Source: Opitutia bacterium
Lineage (GTDB): Bacteria; Verrucomicrobiota; Verrucomicrobiae; Opitutales; Opitutaceae
Reading direction: 5' to 3'
Assembly: GCA_947442255.1 (NCBI GenBank)
Contig: CANEVO010000034.1
Coordinates: forward strand, 1 to 36,075
DNA: 36,075 nucleotides
The notes beneath the pieces were generated by a model, which saw only the letters and a program-made list of their open reading frames with translations, had not been told where the DNA came from and did not search any database. The translations under genes were made by a program, and so were the position numbers. Below are positions 28,744 to 36,075 of this stretch, piece after piece. Every line of letters begins with the position of its first letter. Within the stretch, counting starts at the first letter, position 1.

Positions 28744-29379
28744 ATGACTACCCGGCATCTCCCCCACCTTCTCGTTGCGATTGCCCTGACCCTCGGCGCC
28801 TGCCGCAAAGCCGAAGTCACGGCCTATCGCGTGCCGAAGGAAAAGGATCCGGAGCTGCCGGGCATCGCCTCGCCCGCCGCCCCCGGTGCGACCTCCGAGG
28901 CGGCCGCACCCGCTGCGGGTGGTGCCATGGCCTCGACTCCCGTCGCCACCGCCCAAGGCAACGGACTCGCCTGGACCGCCCCGGCGCATTGGAAGGCGAA
29001 GGCGGCGGGTTCGATGCGCAAGGGCAGCTATGCCGTCGCCGGCGACGGCGGCGAAGCGGACGTCTCGGTCACCGCCTTTCCCAACAACGTCGGTGGCGAA
29101 CTGGCCAACATCAACCGGTGGCGCGGGCAGGTCGCCCTGCCGCCGATCACCGAGGGCCAGCTCGAGGCCTCGGTCACCCGCACCGAGCATGACGGCCTGA
29201 AATTCGGCGCGGTCGACCTCGGCGGCGGCGGCACTCCGCCGCAGCGGATTTTCGGCGCGTGGGTGGCGTTCGGCGGTGCGACTTGGTTCTTCAAGGTTTC
29301 CGGACCCGACGCACTCGTCGCGAAGGAAAAAGCCGCTTTCACCGCGTTCCTCGCCACGGTCAAGCCCGCCACGCCATGA
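28744..29379 (+). CDS. Lipoprotein upstream of ResB
   Basis: A 211-aa lipoprotein whose precise role is unknown. Residues 1-20 hold a signal with lipobox LTLGAC (Cys at 20). An Ala/Pro-rich linker (about 45-72) would extend from the membrane. The folded part starts at GLAWTAPAHWKAKAAGSMRKG, continues with DVSVTAFPNNVGGELANINRW and RGQV, and ends with TWFFKVSGPDALVAKEK. The gene overlaps resB by four bases (ATGA at 29376-29379), which argues for a function in cytochrome c maturation or haem delivery at the membrane. That link is inference from context. Confidence 0.85.
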   Translation: MTTRHLPHLLVAIALTLGACRKAEVTAYRVPKEKDPELPGIASPAAPGATSEAAAPAAGGAMASTPVATAQGNGLAWTAPAHWKAKAAGSMRKGSYAVAGDGGEADVSVTAFPNNVGGELANINRWRGQVALPPITEGQLEASVTRTEHDGLKFGAVDLGGGGTPPQRIFGAWVAFGGATWFFKVSGPDALVAKEKAAFTAFLATVKPATP

Positions 29380-30590
29380 ACGGTGTTATCCGGCAATTTC
29401 GGGATTTCTTCGTCTCGATGCGGCTCACCGTCGTGCTGCTCGTGTTCGGCATGCTGCTCGTGTTCGGCGCCACGCTGGACCAGACGAACCTCGGCATCTG
29501 GGGCATCCAGCACAAATGGTTCAAGAGCTTCTTTGTCCTGCAGGATATTGCCGGCTTTCCCGTCCCGATCTTTCCCGGCGGCTACTTCATCGGCGGGCTG
29601 TTGCTGATCAATCTCGTCTCGGCGCACATCTATCGGTTCAAACTCGCGTGGCGTAAAACTGGCATCTTGCTGACCCACATCGGGCTGATTGTGCTCCTGA
29701 TCGGCGAACTACTCACAGGCCTGTGGCAGGAGGAGTACGCGATGCGACTGGTCGCGGGCGAAAAGAAAAGCTACTCGGAAAGCTACCGGGACAACGAACT
29801 CGTGATCATCGACACGACGGACCCGCAGACCGACGAAGTCGTGGCGATTCCCGAAAAGCTGCTCGAGCGCGGGGATCCCCTCCAGCACCCCAAGCTGCCG
29901 TTCCGCGTCGTGCCCAAGCTCTACTATCCCAACTCGGCGTTGAGCATGCGCGCTCCGGCCGGCGCACCCAATGCCGCCGCGGAGCCATCATCGCCCGCCA
30001 CGACCGGGATCGGCCTGCGTGTCGCGGTTCAACCCCTGACCATCACCTACAAACAGGATGAGCGCAATGTCCCCAGCGCCTTCGTCGAGATCGTGGGACC
30101 GGAGGGATCGATCGGCACCTGGATGGTTTCGGCCCAGCCCCAGATGGTGCCGCAGCGCTTCGACTACGGCGGGCGCACGTGGAAAATCGCGCTCCGCTTC
30201 ACCCGTTCCTACAAGCCGTTCGCGCTCACGCTGCTTAAGTTCAGCCATGATCGCTATGCGGGCACCGACATTCCAAAAAATTTCTCCAGCCAGGTCCGCC
30301 TGCAAACTCCCGACGGTCGCGACGACCGCGAGGTGCTGATCTATATGAACAACCCGTTGCGCTATGCCGGCCTCACGTTCTACCAGGCCAGCTTTGAACC
30401 GGGGAACGACAAGGTCACAATCCTCCAGGTCGTGCGCAATCCCAGCTGGCTGCTGCCCTACCTCGCCTGCAGCTTGATGACGTTCGGTCTGCTCCTCCAG
30501 TTCGGCATCCACCTGGTCGGCTTCGTGCAGAAACGGCGCGGCCCAGCCGCGACCACGCCGCGCAGCCCCGCGAAACAGCCCGCCGCCTGA
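29376..30590 (+). CDS. resB: Cytochrome c biogenesis protein ResB
   Basis: A 404-aa membrane protein of system II cytochrome c maturation, which with CcsA moves haem outward and joins it to apocytochrome CxxCH motifs. Three N-terminal helices (RLTVVLLVFGMLLVFGATLD, FIGGLLLINLVSAHIY, ILLTHIGLIVLLIGELL) are followed by a large outer domain (about 125-360) with NPLRYAGLTFYQASFEPG, and a final helix WLLPYLACSLMTFGLLLQFG. The start is set at ATG 29376, overlapping the lipoprotein stop. It lies 22 bp upstream of ccsA. Confidence 0.93.
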   Translation: MNGVIRQFRDFFVSMRLTVVLLVFGMLLVFGATLDQTNLGIWGIQHKWFKSFFVLQDIAGFPVPIFPGGYFIGGLLLINLVSAHIYRFKLAWRKTGILLTHIGLIVLLIGELLTGLWQEEYAMRLVAGEKKSYSESYRDNELVIIDTTDPQTDEVVAIPEKLLERGDPLQHPKLPFRVVPKLYYPNSALSMRAPAGAPNAAAEPSSPATTGIGLRVAVQPLTITYKQDERNVPSAFVEIVGPEGSIGTWMVSAQPQMVPQRFDYGGRTWKIALRFTRSYKPFALTLLKFSHDRYAGTDIPKNFSSQVRLQTPDGRDDREVLIYMNNPLRYAGLTFYQASFEPGNDKVTILQVVRNPSWLLPYLACSLMTFGLLLQFGIHLVGFVQKRRGPAATTPRSPAKQPAA

Positions 30591-30612
30591 ACGTTCTCCC
30601 GCCCGACCGAAA

Positions 30613-32499
30613 ATGAAAAAACTTCTTCCTCTCGTTGTTCTCCTCATCGCGATCGGGGCCGTCGTGAAGTCGCTCCTGCCGCTGCGCAACTCCGGCGCGT
30701 TCGACGTGGTGCGCTTCGGCCAGCTGCCTGTCCTCGCGAACGGTCGCATCAAGCCGCTCGACACGCTCGCCCGCAGTTCCCTCCTGCAGTTGCAGGGCCG
30801 CCAGGAAGTCTACGGCAAGGACGGCCAGCGCCTCGTCGCCTCGCCGACCGAATGGTTGCTGGACCTCGCGTTTCGCGCGGAAAAGGCCGACACGTATCCG
30901 ACCTTCGTCGTCGACAACCCCGACCTGCTGGCCCTGCTCGGCCAGGCCCCCGGCGCCATCCGCCGCTACGCCTTCGAGGAAATCTGGCCGCATCGCGAGG
31001 CGATCCAAAAGCAGGCCCGGCTCGCCAGCCCCGTCGAAAGCGCCATCCGCACGCCATTCCAGCGCGGCGTCCTCCAGCTCTACGGCAACCTCGTGCAGTA
31101 TCAGGGGCTGAAACACATGTTCGTCATGCCGGCGCACGACAATTTTCTGGATGAGCTGCTGCATCTGCAGGACAAGCTGAAGGAGTCCGTCGCCGCCATC
31201 GAAGCCAAGAAGGCCGGCCAGCCGCACGACGAGGCATTGGTCAATTCCTTGATGGAAGTCGTGAACCACTTCGGCCTGATGGAAAGCGTTTCCACCTTCC
31301 TCGTGATTCCGCCCGACAACGCCGAGTCTGATCCGACCGGCTGGAAAAACACCGGGGCCGCCCTTCTCGCCACGTTTCAAAGCGGTCGTGTCAATTCGAG
31401 CGCCCTCGCCTACGCCGGCCTCGCCCATTCCTGGCGAAAGCAGGAACCGGAGAAGTTTAACAAACTGATCGAACTCTTCCGCGCGGGATTGGAGAAACGG
31501 TCCAACGTTCAACTGAAGAAGTCCGCCGTCGAGAACCGGTTCAACCACGCCGCGCCGTTTTATCTCAGCATGGAGATCTACGCCTTCGCGTTTTTCTTCG
31601 GCATTTTCTCCTGGCTGGTCTGGCCCGACAGCCTCGGCAAGGCGGCCTTCTGGCTGGTCGCGCTGGCGTGGGTCGTGGCGACCGCCGGCATCGCGACGCG
31701 CATGTGGCTCGAAGGCCGGCCGCCGGTGACGAACCTCTACTCGTCCGCCCTGTTCGTCGGCTGGGGCTCCGTGGGACTCTGCCTCGTGCTGGAGTATTTT
31801 TATCGCAACGCCATCGGCAGCGTCGCCGCGGGCACGATCGGTTTCGCCACGCTGCTCATCGCCCACCACCTTTCCCTGTCCGGTGACACGCTCGAGATGA
31901 TGCGCGCCGTGCTCGATTCCAACTTCTGGCTGGCCACTCACGTGGTCGTGGTCACCGCCGGCTACTCGGCGACGTTCCTCGCCGGTTTCCTCGCCCTGAT
32001 CTACATCGTGCGCGGCGTCTTCACGCCCTCCCTCGACAAGGCCACCGCCGAGTCGCTCGCGCGGATGGTCTACGGTATCGTTTGTTTTGCCACGCTCTTC
32101 AGCTTCACTGGCACCGTCCTCGGCGGCATCTGGGCGGATCAATCGTGGGGGCGCTTCTGGGGCTGGGATCCCAAGGAAAACGGCGCTCTCATCATCGTGA
32201 TCTGGAACGCCATCATCCTCCATGCCCGCTGGGGCGGCATGGTCCGGCAGCGCGGCCTGATGTGCCTCGCGGTCGGCGGCAACATCGTCACGAGCTGGAG
32301 CTGGTTCGGCACCAACATGCTCGGCGTCGGCCTACACAGCTACGGTTTCACCGACGCCGCCTTCTGGGCCTTGTCCCTCTTCGTCCTTTCGCAACTCGCG
32401 ATGATCGGGCTGGCGAACGTGCCCCTCGACAAATGGCGCAGTTTTCGCACCAACGCCCGGGACGGCGCGCCGCAATTCGAACCCGTCGGCTCGAAATAG
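30613..32499 (+). CDS. ccsA: Cytochrome c biogenesis protein CcsA (haem-handling subunit)
   Basis: A 628-aa membrane protein. The first helix (LLPLVVLLIAIGAVVKSLL) is followed by an outer domain of about 280 residues (FGQLPVLANGRIKPLDTLAR and KHMFVMPAHDNF), then the multi-helix CcsA core from about 315. The WWD-type haem-handling motif SWGRFWGWDPKENGALI is near residue 510. External-histidine candidates are in LLIAHHLSLSGD and ATHVVVVTAGYS. The core is preceded by a large extra N-terminal domain, as in Bacteroidota and Verrucomicrobiota forms. It completes the lipoprotein-resB-ccsA operon. No ResA, CcdA or cytochrome gene is in the window. Confidence 0.93.
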   Translation: MKKLLPLVVLLIAIGAVVKSLLPLRNSGAFDVVRFGQLPVLANGRIKPLDTLARSSLLQLQGRQEVYGKDGQRLVASPTEWLLDLAFRAEKADTYPTFVVDNPDLLALLGQAPGAIRRYAFEEIWPHREAIQKQARLASPVESAIRTPFQRGVLQLYGNLVQYQGLKHMFVMPAHDNFLDELLHLQDKLKESVAAIEAKKAGQPHDEALVNSLMEVVNHFGLMESVSTFLVIPPDNAESDPTGWKNTGAALLATFQSGRVNSSALAYAGLAHSWRKQEPEKFNKLIELFRAGLEKRSNVQLKKSAVENRFNHAAPFYLSMEIYAFAFFFGIFSWLVWPDSLGKAAFWLVALAWVVATAGIATRMWLEGRPPVTNLYSSALFVGWGSVGLCLVLEYFYRNAIGSVAAGTIGFATLLIAHHLSLSGDTLEMMRAVLDSNFWLATHVVVVTAGYSATFLAGFLALIYIVRGVFTPSLDKATAESLARMVYGIVCFATLFSFTGTVLGGIWADQSWGRFWGWDPKENGALIIVIWNAIILHARWGGMVRQRGLMCLAVGGNIVTSWSWFGTNMLGVGLHSYGFTDAAFWALSLFVLSQLAMIGLANVPLDKWRSFRTNARDGAPQFEPVGSK

Positions 32500-32535
32500 C
32501 CGGCCGCTCGACGCGTCGCCGCAGCGCCGCGGTGT

Positions 32536-34242
32536 CTACTTGATTTCTTCGACCCGGCCTTCGAGGGGTGCGCGCAGTTCCTTCGAACGCATCGCGTGCC
32601 CGTAAAGAGCCACCGTGAAGGGCGTGTCGGTGTGCCGGTAGTTCAGCTTCTTGTATCGGCCGGCGAGCCGCATCGTTTCGCGCTCCACGACCTGCCCTTC
32701 GAGCACGACCGAATAAATGCGTCCCGGCTCGAGGCTGCTGGAAACGATGCGCTGGCCCGGAGGCCGGCGCCGGTCGAAGGCGTACTTCGCTCCCGAAACC
32801 TGCACCAACGCATTCGCCGCCAGACTCCCGTTCAAGGGCTGTACGGGAATATTGGCATCCAGGATCTCGATCAAATCCCGCCCGCTCAGTTCAAGCACCA
32901 CGAGGTCCTGATCGCCCGGGAGGCTGCACTGGAGCAGATCGACCACGTCCACGGTGCCGGCGGAAATCGGCCGGTCGATCGGCGCGAGTCGGTGGTTGTA
33001 GAAAGCCACGTCTGCCCCGGTCGCCGCTCGCAGAGCGTCCGCGATCCAGTTGCCGAGCCGGGCCTCTGTGCCACTCAGATCGAGTAGCTCCGGGGCAACA
33101 CCCACCGGATGATTGCGGTAGGCGGTGAGGGAAATCTCGCGCCGCTCCCGCAGCGCCGCCTTCCACCCGCCACCCGAGCGGCTCAGCGCAACTTCCTGCG
33201 CCGGCGTCACCCGGCCGGAATAAATCCGGGCGCCATCGATCCACACCTCCATCGGCTGGCCCGCCGCGAAGATTTCCGGATCCGGCCAGACCGAAATGCC
33301 GTCGACGTTGTCCACCTCAAGCCGGGCCTCGCGAGCGGAAGGCGCACTGGCCTTGACCACCGCGACTTTGCCCGGCCGCGCGAGGGCATCCACGGTCACC
33401 CAATACGCCCGGGGATGCAGCGCGGTATCCACCTCGAAGGTGAAACTTTTCGGGTGAGCCACTCGACGGTGTTGTCCCATCCAGCCGAGCACGCGGTGAA
33501 AATCCCTCGCGGTGCCATAATGTCCTTCGCCCGGCAGTTCGGTGAACTGAACGGGGCAGCCGAGGCGCTTCATGCGATCTATGCCCACCGCCACGCCGAT
33601 CTTGTAAATCTCCTGATCTTTTTCGCCGCCGATCCACCAAAACGGCGTGTGCCCGGCATTGGCCGCGACCCAGCGGATGCTCCGGGCCGCCGCGATCGGG
33701 ACCACCGCGGCAAAGAGGCCCGGATGGTGAAACGCCAGATCGGCCGACCCGGTTCCGCCCATCGAATGCCCCGTGAGATAGATGCGGTCGTCGTCGACCC
33801 GGAAGCGCTTGCGCACGTCGTCGAGCACGCTCAGCACGGAATTTTCCCCCGGCCCCCGGTAACTGGTATTGCCCCGCGCCGTGGGACACACCGCCAGCAT
33901 GCCGGCTTTCTCCGCGGCGTTCTTCAATCCCTCCTTCGCCGGGTAGTGCTCCTCATTGTCGAAAAAACTGGTTTCGTTTCCGCCCGATCCGTGCAGCGCA
34001 ACGACCAGCGGCATCGCCGTGTCCTCCCGGTAACTGCTTGGGACGTAGAGACGGTAGGCCTGCTCCGAGCCGTCCACCGGGGAACGATAGGTCAAGCGCA
34101 GATCCCGGCCCGCCGCCGCAGCCAGCGCGGAAACCATGGGACACAGCAGGACCAGCAGCGCCGACGATTTCTTGAAATCAGTCGGGCGCAGCGAGCGAAA
34201 CGGGGATCGGACAAGCCACGCGAGGGGACGCGAAAGGGTCAT
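32536..34242 (-). CDS. Exported alpha/beta-hydrolase (esterase) fused to a 5'-nucleotidase C-terminal domain
   Basis: A 568-aa two-part protein. A long basic N-terminus leads to a signal segment (SALLVLLCPMVSALAAAA, 27-44). The esterase domain (about 48-260) has the oxyanion stretch VALHGSGGNE, nucleophile S160 in GHSMGG, acid D209 in GGEKDQE and H241 in GEGHYG, as in polyhydroxybutyrate-depolymerase/feruloyl-esterase-like enzymes. After a beta domain (270-375), residues about 385-555 match the 5'-nucleotidase C-terminal domain: LGNWIADALRAATGADVAFY, DVVDLLQCSLPGDQDLVVLE, and LSGRDLIEILDANIP. The usual NGGGIR substrate loop is changed, and the metallophosphatase domain that normally accompanies it is absent. 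The real start may be an internal Met; substrate and domain cooperation are unknown. Confidence 0.83.
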   Translation of the reverse strand: MTLSRPLAWLVRSPFRSLRPTDFKKSSALLVLLCPMVSALAAAAGRDLRLTYRSPVDGSEQAYRLYVPSSYREDTAMPLVVALHGSGGNETSFFDNEEHYPAKEGLKNAAEKAGMLAVCPTARGNTSYRGPGENSVLSVLDDVRKRFRVDDDRIYLTGHSMGGTGSADLAFHHPGLFAAVVPIAAARSIRWVAANAGHTPFWWIGGEKDQEIYKIGVAVGIDRMKRLGCPVQFTELPGEGHYGTARDFHRVLGWMGQHRRVAHPKSFTFEVDTALHPRAYWVTVDALARPGKVAVVKASAPSAREARLEVDNVDGISVWPDPEIFAAGQPMEVWIDGARIYSGRVTPAQEVALSRSGGGWKAALRERREISLTAYRNHPVGVAPELLDLSGTEARLGNWIADALRAATGADVAFYNHRLAPIDRPISAGTVDVVDLLQCSLPGDQDLVVLELSGRDLIEILDANIPVQPLNGSLAANALVQVSGAKYAFDRRRPPGQRIVSSSLEPGRIYSVVLEGQVVERETMRLAGRYKKLNYRHTDTPFTVALYGHAMRSKELRAPLEGRVEEIK

Positions 34243-34278
34243 GATGCGCAGGGCTTACCGGCGAAGCCTCCCCAGGTC

Positions 34279-34310
34279 AAAAAAAACGCGCCGCAAGTCG
34301 CGGCGCGTTT
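34279..34310 (-). terminator. Intrinsic terminator of ndk
   Basis: A perfect 11-bp stem (34284-34294 with 34300-34310, 5-nt loop) is followed on the minus strand by a run of eight T residues (A-run 34279-34286, partly in the stem). It lies 23 bp past the ndk stop and prevents read-through into the esterase gene. Confidence 0.92.
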
Positions 34311-34333
34311 GAATTTCAGGGGGGGATTTCGCG

Positions 34334-34753
34334 TCAGCCCGCAAACAATTCGTCGGACTTGAAGAAGCGCGCGAGCTCCGCTTTGCCGTTTTCGACGCTG
34401 TCGGAGGCGTGAACGACGTTCTTCATCATCTCCGTGCCAAAATCGCCGCGGATGGTGCCCTTGGCGGCCTTGCGCGAATCGGTCGGCCCGAGGAGGTCGC
34501 GGACGCGTTGCACGACGTCCTTGCCCTGCAGGGCGATCATGATCACCGGGCGCGAGCTCATGAAGGTCTCGATATCGGGATAGAACGGCTTGTCGGCGAC
34601 ATGGGCGTAGTGCTCGCGGAGCAAGGCGGGCGAAAGGCGCGCCATCTTGCATCCGATCACATCGAAGCCCGCGGCCTCGAATCGACTGAGCACCGTTCCG
34701 ACGAGGTGCTTCTCCATGCAATCCGGCTTAAAGATAACGAACGTTTTCTGCAT
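34334..34753 (-). CDS. ndk: Nucleoside diphosphate kinase
   Basis: A 139-aa enzyme that keeps NTP pools balanced by moving gamma phosphate through a phosphohistidine. TFVIFKPDCMEKHLVG opens the ferredoxin-like fold. GPTDSRKAAKGTIRGDFG is the nucleotide-binding Kpn-loop area. H115 in KNVVHASDSVENG is the phosphorylated histidine. Length and motifs are complete. It is monocistronic with its own terminator, and 197 bp separate it from the divergent serine hydrolase. No Shine-Dalgarno sequence precedes the ATG. Confidence 0.97.
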   Translation of the reverse strand: MQKTFVIFKPDCMEKHLVGTVLSRFEAAGFDVIGCKMARLSPALLREHYAHVADKPFYPDIETFMSSRPVIMIALQGKDVVQRVRDLLGPTDSRKAAKGTIRGDFGTEMMKNVVHASDSVENGKAELARFFKSDELFAG

Positions 34754-34950
34754 ATGAAGGGACCAACGTAGCCCTCCGCCCCGGTTTGAAAAGCTTGGAA
34801 TTCGACAGGCACGTACCGCTCCGCCAATCCATGGCGGTTATCCGACTCAGGCACCTTGACGCGCGGACGCCGGTGGGAAATCTGCTATCCCCAAGGCGCC
34901 TCCACTCGGGGGCGGCAGTTGCCTCCATCAACCCCAACGCCCTCATCCCC

Positions 34951-35913
34951 ATGCCCCAGCCCCAACGCAGCCGTCGAACCCACTCAAGCCACGCCCTGTC
35001 CCGACGGGACATAATCGCGCTCGGCGCGCTCGCCGCATGCGGACTCGGGCCCGCCGCCCTGCTCGCGGCAGAATCCGCGCCCACCGCCAAGGGCCTGGAG
35101 CAGGAACTGGCCGGATTGGAGGAGAAGTGGAATGGCACCTTCTCGCTCGAGGTGCACCGCCTTGATGCCCCCGGCCACTTCGCACTGCGACCCACCGACG
35201 TGCGCCCCACCGCGAGCACCTGCAAGCTGTTTATCCTCTGCGAGCTGTTCCGGCAGGCCGAAGCGGGCATGATCGACCTGAACACGCCGTTGACCTGGAA
35301 ACCGGAACACCATCGCACCGGCGACGGCATTCTGCGCGCGATGATTCCCGGCCAGCAGTTGTCGGCCCACAACCTGGCGGTCCTGATGATCACCCTCAGC
35401 GACAACATTGCCACGGCGGTGCTGGCGGACTTCGTCGGCGCGGAAAAAATCAATCGCAGCCTAAAAACCTGGAGTTTGGCCGACAGTAACTTTTACGAGG
35501 GTCTGCCCGCCGGTCCCCGGGCCCAGCAGATGAAGCAGCCAGTGAGCTCGGCGCGTGATCTCTGTTCGCTCGTCACGCGGATCTACCGCCAGGAAATCCT
35601 GACGCCGAAGTCGTGCGAGGAGATCATCCGGATCATGCGGGCCCAGCGCTGCAACGACATGCTCGCACGCTACCTCCCCGTCGGCGAAGACTGGGGTCAG
35701 GCCCCGACCTGGATAGCGAACAAGACCGGCTACGGCCAGTGTCGCGTCGACGTGGGCATCGTGAAAAGCGCCGCCGTCACGCTCTCGCTCGCGATGTTTT
35801 TCAAGCCGACCGCTCCGCCGCGGCACCGCGCCAAGAGCATGTCCGACTATCCGCCCGTCCTCGCCATGGCCCACGCTTGCGAGGCTGTCTACCGGCATTT
35901 CGCCAACGCCTAA
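34951..35913 (+). CDS. Class A beta-lactamase-like serine hydrolase, Tat-type signal
   Basis: A 320-aa penicillin-binding-fold hydrolase. Residues 17-40 look like a twin-arginine signal (LSRRDIIALGALAACGLGP). The active-site motifs are S89-T-C-K92, S150-D-N152 and K258-T-G260, in the right order and spacing for class A beta-lactamases. I see no convincing omega-loop Glu (ExxLN), so strong beta-lactam hydrolysis is not implied. Such proteins may act on peptidoglycan or other esters and amides. The ATG at 34951 gives a compact Tat signal; a longer reading from 34786 is unlikely. There is no regulator gene of the ampR/blaR kind nearby. Confidence 0.87.
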   Translation: MPQPQRSRRTHSSHALSRRDIIALGALAACGLGPAALLAAESAPTAKGLEQELAGLEEKWNGTFSLEVHRLDAPGHFALRPTDVRPTASTCKLFILCELFRQAEAGMIDLNTPLTWKPEHHRTGDGILRAMIPGQQLSAHNLAVLMITLSDNIATAVLADFVGAEKINRSLKTWSLADSNFYEGLPAGPRAQQMKQPVSSARDLCSLVTRIYRQEILTPKSCEEIIRIMRAQRCNDMLARYLPVGEDWGQAPTWIANKTGYGQCRVDVGIVKSAAVTLSLAMFFKPTAPPRHRAKSMSDYPPVLAMAHACEAVYRHFANA

Positions 35914-35943
35914 CCGTCAAGTCCCGCGGGCGTGGGACTGCGG

Positions 35944-36075
35944 TGATCCCCCGAAATCCGGGCCACTTGTAATGTTAGTCTGCGGCCCTAAAAAGAGCCC
36001 AGACCATTGAAGGCAAGAGACACACGACGGAACAGAAGATCCGCATTTTGCGGGAAGCCGATGGCGGCAAGAGCA
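35944..36075 (+). mobile_element. IS3-family insertion sequence, left end
   Basis: The terminal repeat at 35944-35981 begins TGATCCCCCGAAATCCGGGC and includes TGTTAGTCT. It aligns with the inverted repeat at the right end of the first IS copy (521-561), with one 3-base gap and about 26 of the 35 bases after the gap matching. The element continues past the window in the same orientation as the first copy. Confidence 0.75.
36006..36075 (+). CDS. IS3-family transposase OrfA, N-terminal 23 codons
   Basis: The frame reads GKRHTTEQKIRILREADGG, the standard opening of the helix-turn-helix OrfA of this IS group. An ATT codon at 36006-36008 stands where ATG is expected, and the frame is open back to a TAG at 35976-35978 with no ATG or GTG, so the start is uncertain. 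It may be a rare ATT start or a decayed ATG. The 3' end is cut by the window. Confidence 0.7.
   Translation, partial: MEGKRHTTEQKIRILREADGGKS

Noticed and set aside
30415..32223. 602-codon minus-strand ORF opposite ccsA
   Set aside because: It is antisense to a clear membrane protein gene; its charged repeats reflect complementary codons of hydrophobic residues.
35920..35939. Inverted repeat after the serine hydrolase gene as a terminator
   Set aside because: The 6-bp stem AGTCCC/GGGACT is not followed by a T-run in either direction.

Overview
The window looks like a chromosomal segment of a Verrucomicrobiota bacterium, most likely of the Opitutales/Opitutaceae. This is inferred from gene content and protein style: a dnaK-groES-groEL cluster, a ResB/CcsA cytochrome c maturation operon with large proteins, CHRD-domain secretion, a eukaryotic-type Ser/Thr kinase beside rpoN, high GC, and an almost complete lack of Shine-Dalgarno sequences. 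No 16S gene is present, so the lineage is not proven.

Layout, left part (1-19,300). An IS3-family transposase tail with two internal stops (1-561) is followed by an IscA-like Fe-S protein, a Ser/Thr kinase broken by two single-base deletions, rpoN, a frameshifted receiver-domain remnant, rpmB and a MidA-like methyltransferase. Next come a divergent S41 protease-tsaD pair, cysK, a PhnP-like metallo-hydrolase, an unknown 216-aa protein, and groEL, groES and dnaK on the minus strand. A LON-domain protein, tRNA-Thr(CGT), a large unknown 586-aa protein, hisF and a frameshifted TPR remnant complete this part. Most genes are core housekeeping functions; the decayed ones are all signalling or protein-interaction modules.

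Layout, right part (19,300-36,075). An exported 185-aa protein diverges from an MFS transporter. A long minus-strand block follows, in transcription order: a truncated CHRD protein, fused pxpBC, pxpA, a spermidine-synthase-type membrane half and its catalytic-like half, xylB and an SDR dehydrogenase. On the plus strand a lipoprotein, ResB and CcsA form a cytochrome c maturation operon. Then come an exported esterase with a C-terminal 5'-nucleotidase domain (minus), ndk (minus) and a Tat-type class A serine hydrolase (plus). The window ends in the first codons of a second IS3-family element in the same orientation as the first.

Functional links: ResB and CcsA together deliver haem to apocytochromes c. 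PxpBC and PxpA form ATP-dependent 5-oxoprolinase. The three chaperone genes form one folding module. xylB, the SDR and the MFS transporter may together serve sugar or sugar-acid use, but this is only contextual.

I found no CRISPR array, phage or clear defence system. The most unusual items are the esterase-nucleotidase fusion, the CHRD gene cut off at a terminator hairpin, the split spermidine-synthase-like pair, and the cluster of one- or two-base frameshifts in the left half. Those frameshifts need to be separated from sequencing error.
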